Shown here piece after piece: positions 16,627 to 25,699 of a stretch of 64,000 nucleotides of DNA. This DNA is from Streptomyces sp. WZ-12. Lineage in GTDB: Bacteria; Actinomycetota; Actinomycetes; Streptomycetales; Streptomycetaceae. Under the pieces are notes generated by a model. The model worked only from the letters and a program-made list of their open reading frames with translations, ran no database searches and was not told the DNA's origin. Position 1 is the stretch's first letter, and each line of letters begins with the position of its first letter. The stretch covers positions 1,860,001 to 1,924,000 of the forward strand of contig NZ_CP118574.1 in assembly GCF_028898845.1 (NCBI RefSeq), read 5' to 3'. The translations under genes were made by a program, and so were the position numbers.

Positions 16627-17411
16627 TGGCCGACGAGCCCGAGGCGGCCGTACGGGTCGAGCGGGCCGGGCCGGTGACGACGGTGGTGCTGTCCCGGCCC
16701 GCGGCCCGGAACGCGGTGGACGGCCCGACGGCCCGTCAACTCGCCGACGCGTTCCGCGCGTTCGACGCCGATCCGGAGGCGCGGGCGGCGGTGCTGTGGG
16801 GCGCGGGCGGCACGTTCTGCGCCGGCGCCGATCTGAAGGCGGTGGGCACCGCGCGCGGCAACCGGGTGGCGCCGGACGGCGACGGGCCGATGGGGCCGAC
16901 CCGGATGCGGCTGCGCAAGCCGGTGATCGCGGCGGTCGCCGGGCACGCGGTGGCCGGCGGCCTGGAGTTGGCGCTCTGGTGCGATCTGCGGGTGGCGGAG
17001 GAGGGCGCGGTCTTCGGGGTGTTCTGTCGGCGGTGGGGCGTCCCGCTGATCGACGGCGGGACGGTGCGGCTGCCCCGGTTGATCGGCGCGGGCCGGGCGA
17101 TGGACCTGGTCCTGACGGGGCGTCCGGTGCCGGCCGCGGAGGCCCTCGACATCGGGCTGGTCAACCGCGTGGTGCCCACCGGTACCGCCCGCGCCGCGGC
17201 CGAGCGGCTGGCCGCCGAGCTCGCCGGCCTGCCGCAGGCGTGCCTGCGCAGCGACCGCGCCTCGCTGCTGGACCAGGAGGGGCGGGACGAGGAGGCCGCG
17301 ATGGCGTCCGAACTCCGGTACGGGCAGGCCGTGTTGGCGGAGGGGCTGTCGGGCGCGGCCCGGTTCGCGGCCGGCGCGGGGCGGCACGGCGCGCCGGACG
17401 ACGCACGGTGA
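16626..17411 (+). CDS. Enoyl-CoA hydratase/isomerase (crotonase family)
   Basis: A 261-aa crotonase-fold enzyme with both oxyanion-hole segments: GAGGTFCAGADLKAVG (about residues 58-73) and the central helix AGHAVAGGLELALWCDLRVA (about residues 105-124). The crotonase C-terminal trimerisation helices follow. The start ATG shares a base with the stop of the preceding acyl-CoA dehydrogenase, so the two are translated together. The pair supplies successive dehydrogenation and hydration steps of acyl-CoA breakdown under likely PaaX-type control. The exact substrate is not determinable. Confidence 0.9.
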   Translation: MADEPEAAVRVERAGPVTTVVLSRPAARNAVDGPTARQLADAFRAFDADPEARAAVLWGAGGTFCAGADLKAVGTARGNRVAPDGDGPMGPTRMRLRKPVIAAVAGHAVAGGLELALWCDLRVAEEGAVFGVFCRRWGVPLIDGGTVRLPRLIGAGRAMDLVLTGRPVPAAEALDIGLVNRVVPTGTARAAAERLAAELAGLPQACLRSDRASLLDQEGRDEEAAMASELRYGQAVLAEGLSGAARFAAGAGRHGAPDDAR

Positions 17412-17500
17412 CCGACGGCGCGCCGGCCGGCCCGGAGCGGCGCGTTCCCGGCGCGCCCCGCTACCGGTCGGCCGCCGCCACGCTCCGTCACCGGGAGTGA
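17408..17500 (+). CDS. Possible 30-aa micro-ORF coupled to the hydratase
   Basis: The GTG at 17408 overlaps the hydratase stop by four bases (GTGA) and opens a 30-codon frame with GC-ending third positions. The peptide is rich in Arg, Ala and Pro. It may be a short coupled peptide or chance; nothing else supports it. Confidence 0.2.
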   Translation: MTDGAPAGPERRVPGAPRYRSAAATLRHRE

Positions 17501-17547
17501 CGACGAGCGGGAATGCGGCCCCCAGGGGCCCCGCCTAAGGTGTTCGC

Positions 17548-19473
17548 ATGGCCGAGCGGCCCCCCGACCCCTCCGCAGAGGGCTCCGACCCCCGTGCCGA
17601 CCGGGTAGCACCCGGGGGCGAGGAGGAGGCACCCGGGGGGTCCGGCCACGAGCCCATCGACCTGCGGGAGCGGCTGTCGCTCAACCGCATGGGCACCTTC
17701 GACTGGGACCTCGACAGCGGGTTCATGGAGCTGGACCCCGGCGCCCTGAAGGTCTTCGACCTGCGCCCCGGCGAGCACGACGGCGCGCCGCTGTCCTTGA
17801 TCTCCCGGCTGCCGCCGGAGGAGGGCCTGCGCCTGGACGCTGCACTGTCCCAGGCGCTCCAGGAAGGCAACGCCTCCTACGGCGCGTACTTCCGGATCCA
17901 GTGCCGGGACGGAACTCGGCGGTGGACCCACTCCCAGGGCCGGATTCTGCGCACCGCACGGGGCGTGCCGTACCGGATCGTCGGCATCGTCCGGGAGGCG
18001 ACCAGCGAGCTCGCCGACTCGGCGCTGCTGATGAACTCCTGGCTGGACGACACCCTTCCGCTGTCCGAGGCGGCGCGGTCCCGGCGCCCCAGCTTCCTGA
18101 GCACCCGCGGCGAGTTGGTCGCCCGCTACCCGCGGCTGCGCCCGTTCGTCGACGTGCTGCCGACCGGCAGCGCCGCCTTCCTGCCGCTGATCGCCCAGGA
18201 CACCGTCCTCGGGGCGCTGGGGCTGTTCAACCACGAGCCGGCGGTGCACTCGGCGGAGGCCCGGAACCTGGCGCTGGCGCTGGCCGGTGTGGTGGCGCAG
18301 TCGTTGCAGCGGGCCACCCTCTTCGACCAGGAGCGGGAGTTCGCGACCGGGCTCCAGGAGGCGATGCTGCCGCGCCGGCTGCCGCCGATCGCCGGCGGTG
18401 AGGTCACCGTCCGCTACCACCCGGCGAGCGTCGGCCGGGACGTCGGCGGCGACTGGTACGACGTGATCGCGCTGCCGCAGGGCCGCACCGGACTGGTGGT
18501 CGGCGACGTCCAGGGGCACGACACCCACGCGGCAGCCGTGATGGGCCAGTTGCGGATCGCGCTGCGCGCCTACGCCAGCGAGGGGCACGCCCCGGAGACG
18601 GTGCTGGTGCGGGCCTCCCGTTTCCTGGCGGAGCTGGAGACCGAGCGGTTCGCGACCTGCACCTACGTCCAGACGGACCCGACGTCGGGGGCGCTGCACC
18701 TCGCCCGGGCCGGCCACCTGGGGCCGTTGATCTGCAACAGTTCCCAGCACATCGACTGGCCGCAGGTGGCCGGCGGGCTGCCGCTGGGGCTGGCCACCGC
18801 CTTCGGGCAGGACCACTTCCCGGAGACCCAGTTGTTCCTGGAGCCGGGGTCGACGCTGCTGCTGTGCACCGACGGGCTGGTCGAGCAGCCGGGCCGGGAC
18901 ATCGCGGCCGGGATCGAGGCGCTCTCCGCCGCGGTCCGCGCCGGGCCCACCGAGCTGGACGCGCTGGCCGACCGGCTCTCGAACCTCCTGTGGGCGGAGC
19001 CGGGTTCGGACGACGACATGGCACTGTTGCTGCTGCACCGCAGCGCGGTGCGCGGGGCGACCGCCACGCCGCGGCTGCGGCTGCACGTCCACCAGGCCGA
19101 TCCGGCGGGCACCGCGGAGGTCCGCTCGGCGGTGCGCCGCACGCTGGACCAGTGGCGGGCCGGCGCGGTCACGCACGACGTCGAGGTGGCCGCCTCGGAG
19201 TTGATCGCCAATGCGCTCACCCACACCGAGAGCGGCGCCCTGGTGTCGCTGGAGTTGCTGCCCGGTGCCCCGCGCCGGATCCGGCTGGAGGTCGAGGACC
19301 GGTCCAGCCAGTGGCCGCGCCGCCGGCGGCCCGGCGAGACCGCGACGTCGGGGCGCGGGCTGCTGCTGGTGGAGGCGTTGGCGGACCGGTGGGGCGCCGA
19401 GCCGCGGGGCAGCGGCAAGGCGCTGTGGTGCGAGTTCCCGGTGCCGGAGGCCGCGCCCGGAAACGGAGCCTGA
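17548..19473 (+). CDS. PAS-GAF-SpoIIE (PP2C) phosphatase with C-terminal ATPase domain, GAF apparently shortened
   Basis: A 641-aa regulatory phosphatase. It has an acidic/Pro-rich N-terminus, a PAS domain (about 38-150: MGTFDWDLDSGFMELD, YGAYFRIQCRDGTRRWTHSQG), a GAF-like segment (about 165-255: GSAAFLPLIAQDTVLGALGLF), and a SpoIIE/RsbU PP2C domain (about 265-490: GRDVGGDWYDVI, GDVQGHDTHAAAVMGQLR, LLLCTDGLVEQPG, SDDDMALLLL). It ends in a GHKL/RsbW-like ATPase (about 510-635: SELIANALTHTE, GRGLLLVEALADRWG). It should dephosphorylate an anti-anti-sigma factor and may itself bind sigma factors. A near-identical architecture is encoded at 27161-29224, but this copy lacks the N-terminal half of the GAF domain. 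Confidence 0.9.
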   Translation: MAERPPDPSAEGSDPRADRVAPGGEEEAPGGSGHEPIDLRERLSLNRMGTFDWDLDSGFMELDPGALKVFDLRPGEHDGAPLSLISRLPPEEGLRLDAALSQALQEGNASYGAYFRIQCRDGTRRWTHSQGRILRTARGVPYRIVGIVREATSELADSALLMNSWLDDTLPLSEAARSRRPSFLSTRGELVARYPRLRPFVDVLPTGSAAFLPLIAQDTVLGALGLFNHEPAVHSAEARNLALALAGVVAQSLQRATLFDQEREFATGLQEAMLPRRLPPIAGGEVTVRYHPASVGRDVGGDWYDVIALPQGRTGLVVGDVQGHDTHAAAVMGQLRIALRAYASEGHAPETVLVRASRFLAELETERFATCTYVQTDPTSGALHLARAGHLGPLICNSSQHIDWPQVAGGLPLGLATAFGQDHFPETQLFLEPGSTLLLCTDGLVEQPGRDIAAGIEALSAAVRAGPTELDALADRLSNLLWAEPGSDDDMALLLLHRSAVRGATATPRLRLHVHQADPAGTAEVRSAVRRTLDQWRAGAVTHDVEVAASELIANALTHTESGALVSLELLPGAPRRIRLEVEDRSSQWPRRRRPGETATSGRGLLLVEALADRWGAEPRGSGKALWCEFPVPEAAPGNGA

Positions 19474-19612
19474 CGCGTCCCGAACTCCGTTATGCCACGG
19501 GGAGATGGGCGGAGCGCGCGATGTCCCTTCGGGCGCCGGCGAACGGGGCCGCAAACCGGGGTGATCGTGCCAGGATGGCGACGACCGTTCGTCATGCAGG
19601 GGGAGGGCATCG

Positions 19613-21175
19613 ATGAGTGGCAGACCCGACGACCGGTGGTTCCCGCACGGGCCGGCCAGTCGCGCCGTACTGATCGGCACCGGCAGGTTCACCGGTCTGC
19701 CGGCGATCCCGTCGGTGGCGGCCAACCTCCGGGGCCTGTGGGCGGCCCTGACCCACCCGGACCACGGGCTGTTGGCCCCGGAGCACTGCCGGGTGGTGCC
19801 CGACCCCACCGACGCCTCGGCGATCGGGGCGGCGCTGGCCTGGGCGGTGCGGGAGGCCGAGGAGGTGCTGCTGGTCTACTACGCGGGCCACGGGGTGCTG
19901 GACGACGGCGGGTTGCTGCACCTGGGGCTGGTGCACACCGACCGGGACCAGGTGGGCTTCTCCGCCGTCCCGATCGAGCTGGTCAAGCGGCACGTGAGCG
20001 GGGCCCGGGCGCGGGCGCGGGTGTTGGTCGTGGACTGCTGCTTCTCCGGCCGGGCGGTCTCCGCGATGTCCGATCCGGCCGATCTGGCGGTCGGTCAGCT
20101 CGACCTGGCCGGCACCTACACGCTGACGTCCACGACCCGCACGGCGCCCTCGCACGCGCCGGAGGGGGAGACCTACACCGCGTTCACCGGCGCCCTGTTG
20201 GACGCCCTGGCCGAGCCGGTTCCGCTCACCCTCGACGAGGTCCACGGGCGGGTGGACCGCGCGCTGCACAGCCGGGGGTTGCCGCGGCCGCAGCGCCGAT
20301 CGGCCGGCGCGGCGGGCTCGTTGGTGCTGCTGCGGGGACCGTCGGGGGTGCCGGGCGCGGCCCGCGCCGCGGGTCCGACGGTGCCGCCCCCGCCGAGGAC
20401 GCCGCCGCCCCCGCCGCCGCCCGGCGCCCCGCCGTCGTTCCACCTGGGCGCCCCCGTGCCGCCGCCACGGCCGGCGCGTCGCCACCGGCCGGTGTTGATC
20501 GCCACCGCGGTCGGCGGCGCGCTCGCCGTGCTGCTGACGTCGTCGCTGGTCAAGGGGTGGTTCGAGGGGGGTGACGGGGGGTCGGGCACGGCGTCGGACG
20601 GCACCGTGTCGGGCGGGACCAACACGCCCGGCCATACGGGCGGCTCCGTTGGCGGCGCCCCCTACACCGGTCCGCCGGGCGCCACCTCGCACGCCCCGCG
20701 CCAGGCCGCCGCCGCGAAGGTGGTCTACCGCGACCGGCGGGTGGTCTGGCGCGCGCCGAGCTGCACGGGCAGCATCTCCCAGGCCCTCGACCTCGACACG
20801 CCCGCGGTCACCGCACAGACGATGGACACCTCCGGGAGCACCACCCTCGACTACATCGGCTGTCAGAACGGGTTGAACGGCGCCCAGGCCGTCATCACGC
20901 TCGCCAGTAGTTTCGGCAGCCCGGTCCGGGCGGGCACCGCGGACGCCGGGACGAACACGGGCGAGGCGTGCCGGTCGGCCGCCGAGGGCAGCCCGCTGGG
21001 CCCCAACACCAACGCCGCGAAGGTCTCCCCCGGCACGGTCTGGTGCGTGGTGACCAAACTGAACCAGGTGGCGAGGGTGACGTTCAGCAAGGTGGACACC
21101 TCGGACACCAGCAGCGGCGCGGGCCCGGGCAATCCGACCTTCGAGCTGACCGTCACGCTGTGGGCCGCGCCGTGA
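19613..21175 (+). CDS. Membrane-anchored caspase (peptidase C14) family protein with C-terminal outside domain
   Basis: A 520-aa protein. Residues 1-245 are a caspase-fold peptidase with the catalytic dyad His93 (YYAGHG) and Cys143 (DCCFSG). A proline-rich linker (about 255-285) and one membrane helix (about 290-312: VLIATAVGGALAVLL) follow. Then comes a Gly/Ser/Thr linker and an unrecognised C-terminal domain of about 150 residues containing four cysteines, consistent with two disulphides outside the cell. The start at 19613 has GGGGAGG upstream. The N-terminal peptidase would be cytoplasmic, pointing to a sensor-outside, protease-inside arrangement (inference). It lies 139 bases after the SpoIIE phosphatase on the same strand. 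Confidence 0.85.
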   Translation: MSGRPDDRWFPHGPASRAVLIGTGRFTGLPAIPSVAANLRGLWAALTHPDHGLLAPEHCRVVPDPTDASAIGAALAWAVREAEEVLLVYYAGHGVLDDGGLLHLGLVHTDRDQVGFSAVPIELVKRHVSGARARARVLVVDCCFSGRAVSAMSDPADLAVGQLDLAGTYTLTSTTRTAPSHAPEGETYTAFTGALLDALAEPVPLTLDEVHGRVDRALHSRGLPRPQRRSAGAAGSLVLLRGPSGVPGAARAAGPTVPPPPRTPPPPPPPGAPPSFHLGAPVPPPRPARRHRPVLIATAVGGALAVLLTSSLVKGWFEGGDGGSGTASDGTVSGGTNTPGHTGGSVGGAPYTGPPGATSHAPRQAAAAKVVYRDRRVVWRAPSCTGSISQALDLDTPAVTAQTMDTSGSTTLDYIGCQNGLNGAQAVITLASSFGSPVRAGTADAGTNTGEACRSAAEGSPLGPNTNAAKVSPGTVWCVVTKLNQVARVTFSKVDTSDTSSGAGPGNPTFELTVTLWAAP

Positions 21176-21227
21176 ACGGGCCGGGCGCCCCGACGAGTTG
21201 GCGCGCCCGGCCGCGGTGCGTGGCGGG

Positions 21228-22625
21228 TCAGTCCTCGGGCCCGTACCACAGCGTGGTCATGTTGCAGAACTCCCGGATGCCGTGGCCGGAGAGCTCCCGG
21301 CCGTAGCCGGAGCGCTTGGCACCGCCGAACGGCAGGCCGGGGTGGGAGGCGGTCATGCCGTTGAAGTACACCCCGCCGGCCTGCACGTCCCGTGCCAGGC
21401 GCTGCTGTTCGGCGGCGTCCCGGGTCCAGGCGTTGGAACTGAGGCCGAACGGCGTGTCGTTGGCGAGGGCGACCGCCTCGTCGAGGTCCGCGACGCGGTA
21501 GAGCGTGGCGACCGGTCCGAACGCCTCCTCGTGGTGGATCCGCATGTCCGGGGTGATGCCGGTGAGCACGGTCGGCTCGTAGAACCAGCCGGCGTGCCGG
21601 TCCGGCGGGCGGCGGCCGCCGCACAGCGCCCGGGCGCCCCGGTGGACCGCGTCGTCGACCAGCTCCTCCAGGTCGGAGCGGCCCTGCTCGCTGGAGAGCG
21701 GGCCGACGTCGGTGTCCTCGTCCATCGGGTCGCCGACGGTCAGCGCGGCCATGCCCGCGGTGAACCGCTCGGCGAAGGCGTCGTGGACGGCGTCGTGGAC
21801 GATGAACCGCTTGGCGGCGATGCAGGATTGGCCGTTGTTCTGGACCCGGGCGGTGACGGCGACCCGGGCGGCCTTGTCGAGGTCGGCGGAGGGCAGGACG
21901 AGGTAGGGGTCGCTGCCGCCGAGCTCCAGGACGGTCTTCTTGACCTCGTCGCCGGCGGTGGCGGCGACCGCGCGGCCGGCGGGTTCGCTGCCGGTGAGGG
22001 TGGCGGCGGCGATCCGCGGGTCGCGGAGGATGTCCTCGACGGCGCCGGAGCCGATCAGCAGGGTCTGGAAGCAGCCGTCGGGGTAGCCGGCGCGGCGGAA
22101 CAGCTCCTCCAGATAGAGCGCGGTCTGCGGCACGTTGGAGGCGTGCTTGAGCAGCCCGGTGTTGCCGGCCATGAGAGCGGGTGCGGCGAACCTGACGACC
22201 TGCCAGAGCGGGAAGTTCCAGGGCATCACGGCGAGGACGGTGCCGAGCGGGCGGTAGCGCACCACGGCGCGGGCCGCGCCGGCGTCCCGGACGTCGGCGG
22301 GGTCGGGCCGTTCGTCGGCGAGCAGCGCCTCGGCGCGGTCGGCGTACCAGTGCATGGTCTTGACGCACTTGGCGGCCTCGGCGCGGGCCTGGGCCAGCGG
22401 CTTGCCCATCTCGGTGGTCATGGTGCGGGCGGTGTCGTCCCGGTCGGCTTCGAGCAGATCGGCGGCGGCGTGCAGGAGTTCGGCGCGGCGGGCGAAGGAC
22501 GTGGTGCGGTGTTCCTGGAACGCCTGGTCGGCGCGGACCAGGCGGTCCTCGATCTCGCCCGCGTTGAGCGCGTCGAAGGTCTTGAGGGTCTCGCCGGTGG
22601 CCGGGTTGACCGTGGCGATGGCCAT
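21228..22625 (-). CDS. NAD(P)-dependent succinate-semialdehyde-type aldehyde dehydrogenase
   Basis: A 465-aa aldehyde dehydrogenase. Visible motifs are MPWNFPLWQVVRFAAPALMAGN (nucleotide binding), FTGSE-like LTGSEPAGRAVA, the general-base glutamate in VLELGGSDPY, the catalytic Cys in NNGQSCIAAKRF, and the C-terminal PFGGAKRSGYGRE. It resembles GabD/YneI-type succinate-semialdehyde dehydrogenases (shorter class, about 460 aa), which oxidise the semialdehyde from GABA or polyamine breakdown to succinate. GAGGAGG lies just upstream of the ATG at 22625. It is 52 bases downstream of a small proline-rich gene on the same strand. The nearby glutamine-synthetase-like operon may feed it. Confidence 0.9.
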   Translation of the reverse strand: MAIATVNPATGETLKTFDALNAGEIEDRLVRADQAFQEHRTTSFARRAELLHAAADLLEADRDDTARTMTTEMGKPLAQARAEAAKCVKTMHWYADRAEALLADERPDPADVRDAGAARAVVRYRPLGTVLAVMPWNFPLWQVVRFAAPALMAGNTGLLKHASNVPQTALYLEELFRRAGYPDGCFQTLLIGSGAVEDILRDPRIAAATLTGSEPAGRAVAATAGDEVKKTVLELGGSDPYLVLPSADLDKAARVAVTARVQNNGQSCIAAKRFIVHDAVHDAFAERFTAGMAALTVGDPMDEDTDVGPLSSEQGRSDLEELVDDAVHRGARALCGGRRPPDRHAGWFYEPTVLTGITPDMRIHHEEAFGPVATLYRVADLDEAVALANDTPFGLSSNAWTRDAAEQQRLARDVQAGGVYFNGMTASHPGLPFGGAKRSGYGRELSGHGIREFCNMTTLWYGPED

Positions 22626-22677
22626 GAGCGGCACCTCCTCGCGGGGTGGTGGAGTGGCTGGGGCGGGGCCCGGTGCG

Positions 22678-22992
22678 TCACGGGCGTCGGGCGGGCGCCC
22701 GGGTGAGCGGCCCGGGGGCCGGGGAGGGCTCCGGGACCGGGTCGGGGTCCGGCCCGGGCGGGCGCGGCACCGGCGACGGTTCCGGCGGGATCGGATCGGG
22801 CGGCCCCGGGGGTTGGGGCGGTCCGGGGAGCGGCTCCGGCGGGACGGGCCCGGGCGGCGGTTCGGGGACCGGGCCGGGCGGGGGCTCCGGGACGGGGCCG
22901 GGCGGTGGGCCTCCGGGGTCCGGGGGGACCGGTGGGGGCTGCCGGTCGAGGTCGGGGGTGCGGTCACGGCGGACGAGCGGTTGCCGCTGCAC
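22678..22992 (-). CDS. Small proline-rich repeat protein, 104 aa
   Basis: The GTG at 22992 is preceded by GGAGG with six bases of spacing. The product is about half proline, with repeats of PPPGPVPE, and a short basic N-terminus (MQRQPLVRRDRT). It has no signal peptide or catalytic motif and is probably unstructured. It sits 52 bases ahead of the aldehyde dehydrogenase in the same direction, so co-transcription is likely. GC-rich DNA readily gives Pro/Gly frames, so the coding call rests mainly on the ribosome site. Confidence 0.45.
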   Translation of the reverse strand: MQRQPLVRRDRTPDLDRQPPPVPPDPGGPPPGPVPEPPPGPVPEPPPGPVPPEPLPGPPQPPGPPDPIPPEPSPVPRPPGPDPDPVPEPSPAPGPLTRAPARRP

Positions 22993-23133
22993 GGCGGGCC
23001 TCCGGATCAGGACGAACGGTGTCTATAGGTGCCCCCGTACCCGAGTCTGGCCCGTCCATGGCCCCGGCGCACGGCGGGTTCCGGCGCCCGGTCGGTCCGG
23101 TGGCGGGGACGGACCTGCCGGGCGCCGCGGGGG

Positions 23134-24456
23134 TCACGGCTGCGGGTCGCGGGCGTCGTACCGGGCGAAGGCGCGCCGGCCGAGCCCGAGCGCGGTGACG
23201 ACCAGGAGGCAGGCCAGTCCGCCGCCGATCACCGCCGCGGCCGGCGAGGTCAGGTCGGCCGCGGAGCCGGCGAGGAAGTCGCCGAGCCGGGGGCCGCCGG
23301 CGACGACCACGATGAAGACGCCCTGGAGCCGGCCGCGCATCTCGTCGGGGGTGGCGGCCTGGAGCATGGTGCTGCGGAACACCATGGAGACGGTGTCCGC
23401 GCAGCCCGCGACGGCCAGGAAGAACAGGCCGAGCCACAGGTGTGGGGAGAGGCCGAAGGCGGTGACGGCGGCGCCCCATGACGCCACCGCGAGCAGGATC
23501 GCCAGGCCGTGCCGGCGGATGCCGCCGAGCCAGCCCGAGAACAGGCCGCCCAGGACGGCGCCCACCGCGGGCGCGGCGACCAGCAGGCCGACGGTCTTGG
23601 CGTCGCCGCCGAACCAGAGCGCGGCGATCGCCGGGAACAGCGCGCGGGGCTGGGCCAGCACCATCGCGGCCATATCGGCGAAGAACGTCATCCGCAGGTT
23701 GGGACGGGTGGCCAGGAAGCGCAGGCCGTCCAGGACGGAGGCGCGGCGGGTGGGCCCGTCGCCCTGGCCGGGCCGCATCGACGGCAGCCGCCACATCGCG
23801 TAGAGCGAGACGCCGAAGGCGGCCACGTCGATGAGGTACGCCGCCTGGTAGCCCCACAGGCCGACGATCAGGCCGCCCAGCATCGGGCCGCCCATCAGGC
23901 CGAGGTTGGAGGTGAGCGACTGCAGGGCGTTGGCGGCCGGCAACTGCTCGGTGGGCAGCAGGCGGGGGATCATCGACGAGCGGGCCGGCGAGTTCATCGC
24001 GAAGCAGACGGCCTGGAGGGCGACGACGGCGTAGAGCAGCCAGACCCGGTGGTAGCCGGCGAGCGCCGCGGCGGCCAGCGTGACGGACATGACGGTGGCG
24101 CCGGTGGCGCTGGCCAGGCCCAGTTTGCGGCGGTCGACGGTGTCGGCGATGGCGCCGCCGTAGAGCCCGAAGACGACCAGCGGGATCAGCGAACACAGGC
24201 CCACCAGGCCGACGGAGAAGGTGGAGCCGGTGATCGCGTAGACCTGGAGGGAGACCGCGAGCGCGGTCATCTGCTGGCCCAGCCAGGAGACGGTGTTGCC
24301 GCACCACAGGCGGCGGTAGTCGGGGGAGGTGCGCAGCGGGGTCAGGTCGACGAAGATCCTGCCGCGCAGCGGTATTCGGGGCTTTTCGCCCTTTCCGGCC
24401 CGGTCATCGGCCGGCGCGTCAGAGGTAGTTGTACGTGGCACGCGGCAGTTAACCAC
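23134..24456 (-). CDS. MFS efflux-type transporter
   Basis: A 440-aa major facilitator with 12 predicted helices. Features are the loop 2-3 motif GAIADTVDRRKL, SPARSSMIPRLLP between helices 4 and 5, and MRGRLQGVF between 10 and 11, as in the enterobactin-exporter/macrolide-efflux (EntS/MefA-like) group. The annotated GTG at 24456 and a GTG at 24441 (MPRTTTSDAPAD) are both possible; neither has a clear ribosome site. It starts 43 bases after the amidohydrolase stop on the same strand and is probably the last gene of the glutamine-synthetase-like operon. It might export a product or toxic substrate of that pathway (inference). Confidence 0.85.
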   Translation of the reverse strand: MVNCRVPRTTTSDAPADDRAGKGEKPRIPLRGRIFVDLTPLRTSPDYRRLWCGNTVSWLGQQMTALAVSLQVYAITGSTFSVGLVGLCSLIPLVVFGLYGGAIADTVDRRKLGLASATGATVMSVTLAAAALAGYHRVWLLYAVVALQAVCFAMNSPARSSMIPRLLPTEQLPAANALQSLTSNLGLMGGPMLGGLIVGLWGYQAAYLIDVAAFGVSLYAMWRLPSMRPGQGDGPTRRASVLDGLRFLATRPNLRMTFFADMAAMVLAQPRALFPAIAALWFGGDAKTVGLLVAAPAVGAVLGGLFSGWLGGIRRHGLAILLAVASWGAAVTAFGLSPHLWLGLFFLAVAGCADTVSMVFRSTMLQAATPDEMRGRLQGVFIVVVAGGPRLGDFLAGSAADLTSPAAAVIGGGLACLLVVTALGLGRRAFARYDARDPQP

Positions 24457-24499
24457 GCCGCGCGGCCACGATGGAATAGGCGGACCGGCCCGGCACCCC

Positions 24500-25699
24500 T
24501 TACTTCCCGTTCCCCGCCCCGTCGTTGACGCCCGCCAGCCCGTAGACCCGGCGCGCCGTACCCGCCGCGATCATCGCCGCGACCCGCCGGGCGTCCGCCG
24601 CCGACCAGGCCCCGGACGCCACCCAGCCGCCCAACACCTCCCCCAGCGCCACCCGGAACAGCGCGCTGCCCACCGCGTACAGCTCCGGGAGCCCGTAGGC
24701 GTCGGTGGAGAACAACAGCTTCCCGAACGGCGCCAGTTCGAGGAACTCGGCGAGCACGGCGGTGGCCCGCGGGCCGGTGTGCGTCAGCGACAGCCCAACG
24801 TCGGCGTAGACGTGCGGGAAGGCCCCGGCGAGGTAGGCGGCCTGCCGGTGGTACGGGTAGCCGTGCAGCAGCACCAGGTCGGTGCCGGTGTCCGCGGTGG
24901 CCCGGACCAGGTCGGTGAGGAGCGCCGGGTCGGCGTGGTCCAGCCGCAGGTCGGGATCGCCGAAGCCGGTGTGCAGTTGAAGCGGGCGGCCGGTGGCGAC
25001 GGCGAGTTGGACGAGGTGGCGCAGCAGGACCGGATCGGTGAGCCGCGGGGCGCCCGCGCCGAGCCAGGTGCGGACCGCGGTCCGCACCACGTCCGGGCCG
25101 GGCGGCCGGGGGTCCAGGGCGAGGCCGTGCCGGTAGGCGGCCACCGACTTGAAGGCGACGGCGGTGCGGGCCGCGGCGCGCACCGCGCGACCGAGAGCGT
25201 CCACGAACTCCCCGGCGCGCGCGGCCCGTTCACTCCCCCGGTAGTCGGCCGCGACGCGCTCGGCCAGCGCCTCCAGCCGCACCACCTCGTGGCCGGCGCC
25301 ACCGCCCGCGGCCGCGGTCTCGTCCGGCCCGGTGAGGTCGCCGGGCAGCCCGGTGTCGACGAGGTACGCGCCGATGCCGGTGGCGGACAGCAGCCGCCGC
25401 CGGGTCTCGGCCGGGCCCAACTCGCGGCGGCGGGCGAGGTATTCCTCGGGCGGGCAGTGCGCGGGCAGGTCGAGCAGCGGCGGGCACCAACGGCGGACCG
25501 CGAAGCCGGTCTGGGTGTCGAAGTACGTGGTGCCGGCCGCCGGCGGCCGGTCCGACTCGGTGAGGAACGCGGCGAACGTCCCGGCGTCCGGGGCGTACCG
25601 GATCACGCCGTGGCAGTGGTGGTCCACCAGCGGCGGCAGTCCGTCCAGCACCGGGGCGCCGGTGTCGCCGACCGGCCGCGGCGCGTCGGCGGCGCTCAC
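24500..25699 (-). CDS. Amidohydrolase-2 family protein, FluG N-terminal-domain-like
   Basis: A 399-aa TIM-barrel metal-dependent hydrolase. Metal-ligand and active-site segments are DHHCHG (near residue 27), LQLHTGFGDPDL, LLHGYPYHRQ and FSTDAYGLPE, typical of the amidohydrolase partner of glutamine-synthetase-like enzymes (the arrangement fused in fungal FluG). The GTG at 25699 overlaps the TGA of the upstream gene by four bases, so the start is set by coupling rather than by the longer open frame. It probably hydrolyses or decarboxylates a gamma-glutamyl or related product made by its partner (inference). Confidence 0.85.
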   Translation of the reverse strand: MSAADAPRPVGDTGAPVLDGLPPLVDHHCHGVIRYAPDAGTFAAFLTESDRPPAAGTTYFDTQTGFAVRRWCPPLLDLPAHCPPEEYLARRRELGPAETRRRLLSATGIGAYLVDTGLPGDLTGPDETAAAGGGAGHEVVRLEALAERVAADYRGSERAARAGEFVDALGRAVRAAARTAVAFKSVAAYRHGLALDPRPPGPDVVRTAVRTWLGAGAPRLTDPVLLRHLVQLAVATGRPLQLHTGFGDPDLRLDHADPALLTDLVRATADTGTDLVLLHGYPYHRQAAYLAGAFPHVYADVGLSLTHTGPRATAVLAEFLELAPFGKLLFSTDAYGLPELYAVGSALFRVALGEVLGGWVASGAWSAADARRVAAMIAAGTARRVYGLAGVNDGAGNGK

